From NCBI GenBank assembly GCA_037388705.1, contig JARRJY010000091.1, positions 1 to 7,268 of the forward strand: a stretch of 7,268 bases of DNA. The letters run 5' to 3'. Below the pieces are notes generated by a model, which was not told the DNA's origin, did not search any database, and saw only the letters and a list, made by a program, of their open reading frames with translations. The translations under genes and the position numbers were made by a program. Below, one piece after another: positions 5,358-7,268 of the stretch (within the stretch, counting starts at the first letter, position 1; the number at the start of each line of letters is the position of its first letter). This DNA is from JARRJY01 sp037388705. Its GTDB lineage: Bacteria > Pseudomonadota > Gammaproteobacteria > UBA6429 > Thiohalophilaceae.

Positions 5358-6694
5358 TTTTTTGTCATCTCCGATGCTTGTTCGGTATAATGCAAAATCG
5401 TTTTCTCAATAGTGCTTTTGACGTTATTTTGCCATTTTGGAATTTGTCTCTTTAATGATTTTATTAACCGTAGCCTGTTTTTCCATGTTTCATCTATTTT
5501 AGATGAAAGTCGTTCATATGATACATCTCGTATGTTTATGACGCATTCAGACATGTCTAGACGCTGGAAAAAGGCAGTTTGTTTGTGATCATACGAGATG
5601 CAAAGAACTGGCACAAACCCTATTACAGCAAGAATTGCTGGGTGCATCTTTGATGATATCACCATGTCCATTTGGTTTAGAAGCTGACAAAAATCCGTAA
5701 CGTTATCTGTTTGAATTATTTGAGCGCAACTTCTGTTTTTCATCTTTTTTATTATGGATTTGCTCACGTCTAAGTCGTCATGTTTAAAGCCACTTATGTA
5801 ATGTGGCAAGAACACGATAGAAAATCCGTATTTTTCAATTGCATTGTCCAATGCTCTAACATGAGCCTCGATGTATCTCTTGTTTTCAGCCTTAGAGAGG
5901 CTTTGACCGTATATTCCCGGAGAAACTCCTACTATCGGCCTGGATAAGTCGGTTAACGAACCTTTTGTGGGACGATCAAATAGTATCGCTGTATCGTAGG
6001 TCAAAACCTTGGCAGTTTTGATTCCGACATTATCTACAATTTCATATGACACAGGATCTCTTATCAGGATATAATCGCAACTATTCAAAGAAAGTCTTGA
6101 TAAAAATCTGCCGATGAACGTTCTGAACGGGCCGACTGAGTTTGGGAACATAACAACTGGCCTATTAAGGGATCGGGAAACCATAATGTCCAAGGTTCTT
6201 GAAATTAGCATAGACCACCATGTGATAATCCAGTAGAAGTTCAATGGCAGCAGAGAAGCGGTTTCTTTAAAGTTTTCATCACTGTGCGATATCACTACGT
6301 TAGAGTTTTTTATGCTTTCAATTACCTCTTTTCGGTATACCCGTTTAAACCCTATTTTGGTTAATATGACCGAAACTAGCGCTAGCGCTATTTGCACTGG
6401 AATAAGAACTAGCAACGCTATTGTGAGTATTTTGTAAAAATAGCTGCTTCTGTCAAATCCTAATTTCTTGGAAATTTGATCCGCTTTATCATATGGAATG
6501 TCAACCATTGGAGGTGACACTCGATTCACAGGCAAATTAAGCTTTTTCACTCCGTCGATGTCGGTTGTTGAGACAGTAATTGATATTCCTTTGAAAGCTT
6601 TCTGTAGAACTGAAACGTCACTGCATATTAGAGCTTGAGTGCCCTTGTTGTTCATGTTCCCAACGTGGATTATATGGGCCTTAAGTGAAGACAA
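5354..6694 (-). CDS. Polysaccharide pyruvyl transferase family protein
   Basis: This 446-residue protein matches the polysaccharide pyruvyl transferase family (PF04230; WcaK/CsaB-like), whose members transfer pyruvate from phosphoenolpyruvate onto a sugar to form a ketal. Visible family landmarks are the N-terminal GNMNNKGTQAL (12-22), PNSVGPF (184-190), RDPVSYE (212-218), SPGIYG (258-263), FLPHY (295-299) and the C-terminal SSKMHPAILAVIGFVPVL followed by ISYDHK (347-371). H351 fits the conserved histidine; the usual nearby arginine is lysine here (K349). A strongly hydrophobic segment at 89-112 could anchor the protein to the membrane. The TTG start is the first possible one after an in-frame TGA and keeps the N-terminal strand; the next ATG (residue 14) would cut into the conserved motif. 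A GGTG site sits 10 nt upstream. The stop overlaps the next gene's TTG start by 4 nt. The exact reaction is not proven, because the family also includes divergent members. Confidence 0.85.
   Translation of the reverse strand: MSSLKAHIIHVGNMNNKGTQALICSDVSVLQKAFKGISITVSTTDIDGVKKLNLPVNRVSPPMVDIPYDKADQISKKLGFDRSSYFYKILTIALLVLIPVQIALALVSVILTKIGFKRVYRKEVIESIKNSNVVISHSDENFKETASLLPLNFYWIITWWSMLISRTLDIMVSRSLNRPVVMFPNSVGPFRTFIGRFLSRLSLNSCDYILIRDPVSYEIVDNVGIKTAKVLTYDTAILFDRPTKGSLTDLSRPIVGVSPGIYGQSLSKAENKRYIEAHVRALDNAIEKYGFSIVFLPHYISGFKHDDLDVSKSIIKKMKNRSCAQIIQTDNVTDFCQLLNQMDMVISSKMHPAILAVIGFVPVLCISYDHKQTAFFQRLDMSECVINIRDVSYERLSSKIDETWKNRLRLIKSLKRQIPKWQNNVKSTIEKTILHYTEQASEMTKN
5365..5372 (-). promoter_or_regulatory. 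Ribosome binding site of the PaaK/CapK-type gene
   Basis: GGAGATGA on the minus strand, one base from the archaeal consensus GGAGGTGA, lies 7 nt before the TTG at 5357 and within the last codons of the pyruvyl transferase gene. It strongly supports the TTG start, and the TTGA stop/start overlap points to coupled translation. Confidence 0.7.
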
Positions 6695-6704
6695 AGAATT
6701 GACA

Positions 6705-6708
6705 CACC
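6705..6708 (-). promoter_or_regulatory. Weak ribosome binding site of the pyruvyl transferase gene
   Basis: GGTG in the 18-nt gap after the FrhB-like gene's stop is 10 nt from the TTG start at 6694. An in-frame TGA at 6712-6710 rules out any earlier start, so this short site and the TTG are the best available. Confidence 0.4.
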
Positions 6709-6712
6709 GTCA

Positions 6713-7268
6713 TCAAATTTTTGTAAGAGCTTTGTATATTCCGTAATAGAGCCTAATCAATGGAAAAGGCGTATTTAAAAGAAATGCTTTGAATTGGGCA
6801 TTGGAAGACGCTTTTATGTTAAAGTATATGTAAAAATTTCGCAGTGCAGAGGCAAGCGAATTAGTTGGTGATAACACTGGATTAAAAATTGGCGTTTCTT
6901 TGCCCATTAAGTCCGCTATGTAAAGCCGGTCTGGAAGGTCATCTTTCTTAAATTTCAAATTGCCGAATTGCGATTGCTTGACTTTATCGATGCTAACACT
7001 TTTTATTGATATTGCATTAGCGGCCAGCGCCTTACTTAAGATGTTCTCTCCTTCTCTTGTTCTTGAAACGATTATTGATGAGCCCTTCTTGTCGTTTTTC
7101 AACTCTGGCAACCACGCATCACCGAACGATATATCGGCCAGTTCTGCAGCTTGGTCTGGACAAAACGTGCAACGCATCGGCGTAAAAAAGAAAGACGAAA
7201 AGAGGGACCAATAAGCTTGCCAATCGCCAACTAACGGCAATTCTATTTTTGAAGCGCTGTTTGTTTCA
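6713..7268 (-). CDS. FrhB/FdhB C-terminal-type redox protein, glycan-cluster class (5' end outside window)
   Basis: The reading frame is open to the right edge, so the protein's N-terminus lies outside; 184 C-terminal residues are visible. The diagnostic stretch is near the visible start: a C-x2-C pair (visible residues 33 and 36) in the context MRCTFCPDQ, followed by ELADISFGDAW (42-52). This is the signature of the coenzyme F420 hydrogenase/dehydrogenase beta subunit C-terminal family (PF04432), where cysteines hold an iron-sulfur cluster and a flavin passes electrons to or from F420 or ferredoxin. Members of this family are often found beside polysaccharide pyruvyl transferases in glycan clusters, as here (18-nt gap). 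The role there is unproven; a redox step on a sugar or its precursor is an inference. An internal TTG at 7240 exists, but starting there would leave a very short protein, so I read it as a truncated longer gene. The tail (about 130-184) is basic and aromatic. Confidence 0.85.
   Translation of the reverse strand, partial: ETNSASKIELPLVGDWQAYWSLFSSFFFTPMRCTFCPDQAAELADISFGDAWLPELKNDKKGSSIIVSRTREGENILSKALAANAISIKSVSIDKVKQSQFGNLKFKKDDLPDRLYIADLMGKETPIFNPVLSPTNSLASALRNFYIYFNIKASSNAQFKAFLLNTPFPLIRLYYGIYKALTKI

Overview
The window looks archaeal. I infer this from the gene families (a DUF1616 membrane protein carrying an archaeal-style N-terminal helical region, an archaeal-type GT-C-like membrane protein, and an F420-type FrhB/FdhB relative), from Shine-Dalgarno sites of the GGAG(G)TG type, from frequent TTG starts and from TATA-like rather than -35/-10 promoters. 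The DNA is AT-rich. A Bathyarchaeia- or Nitrososphaeria-like uncultured lineage is my best guess. It rests on remembered family resemblance, not a search.

Every gene I accept lies on the minus strand, so transcription runs from the right edge to the left. From right to left, the first block (7268 to 2345) is a compact surface-glycan cluster. It holds a 5'-truncated FrhB/FdhB C-terminal-type redox protein, a polysaccharide pyruvyl transferase family protein, a PaaK/CapK-type adenylate-forming ligase and a large GT-C-like polytopic membrane protein. Spacing is tight (18-nt gap, 4-nt overlap, 58-nt gap), and the three complete genes all start with TTG. The block probably makes and decorates a lipid-linked or secreted glycan: pyruvyl transfer and redox modification in the cytoplasm, an activated acyl group from the ligase, and sugar transfer or export at the membrane.

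A 217-base spacer (2128-2344) follows. It has several TATA-like stretches, a perfect 6-bp inverted repeat and a T run. Beyond it is a six-helix membrane protein with a roughly 200-residue cytosolic C-terminal domain that I cannot name, though its layout recalls V4R-type sensor domains. Its stop codon overlaps a strong ribosome binding site for an unannotated 24-residue hydrophobic mini-ORF (740-814). The leftmost gene (19-651) combines an N-terminal helical, possibly winged-helix region with a four-helix DUF1616 domain, and seems to have its own promoter and a very short leader.

There are no rRNA or tRNA genes, CRISPR arrays or insertion sequences that I can see. The points most worth a second look are the mini-ORF, the sensor-like membrane protein next to the DUF1616 protein, and the FrhB/pyruvyl transferase/CapK/GT-C combination.
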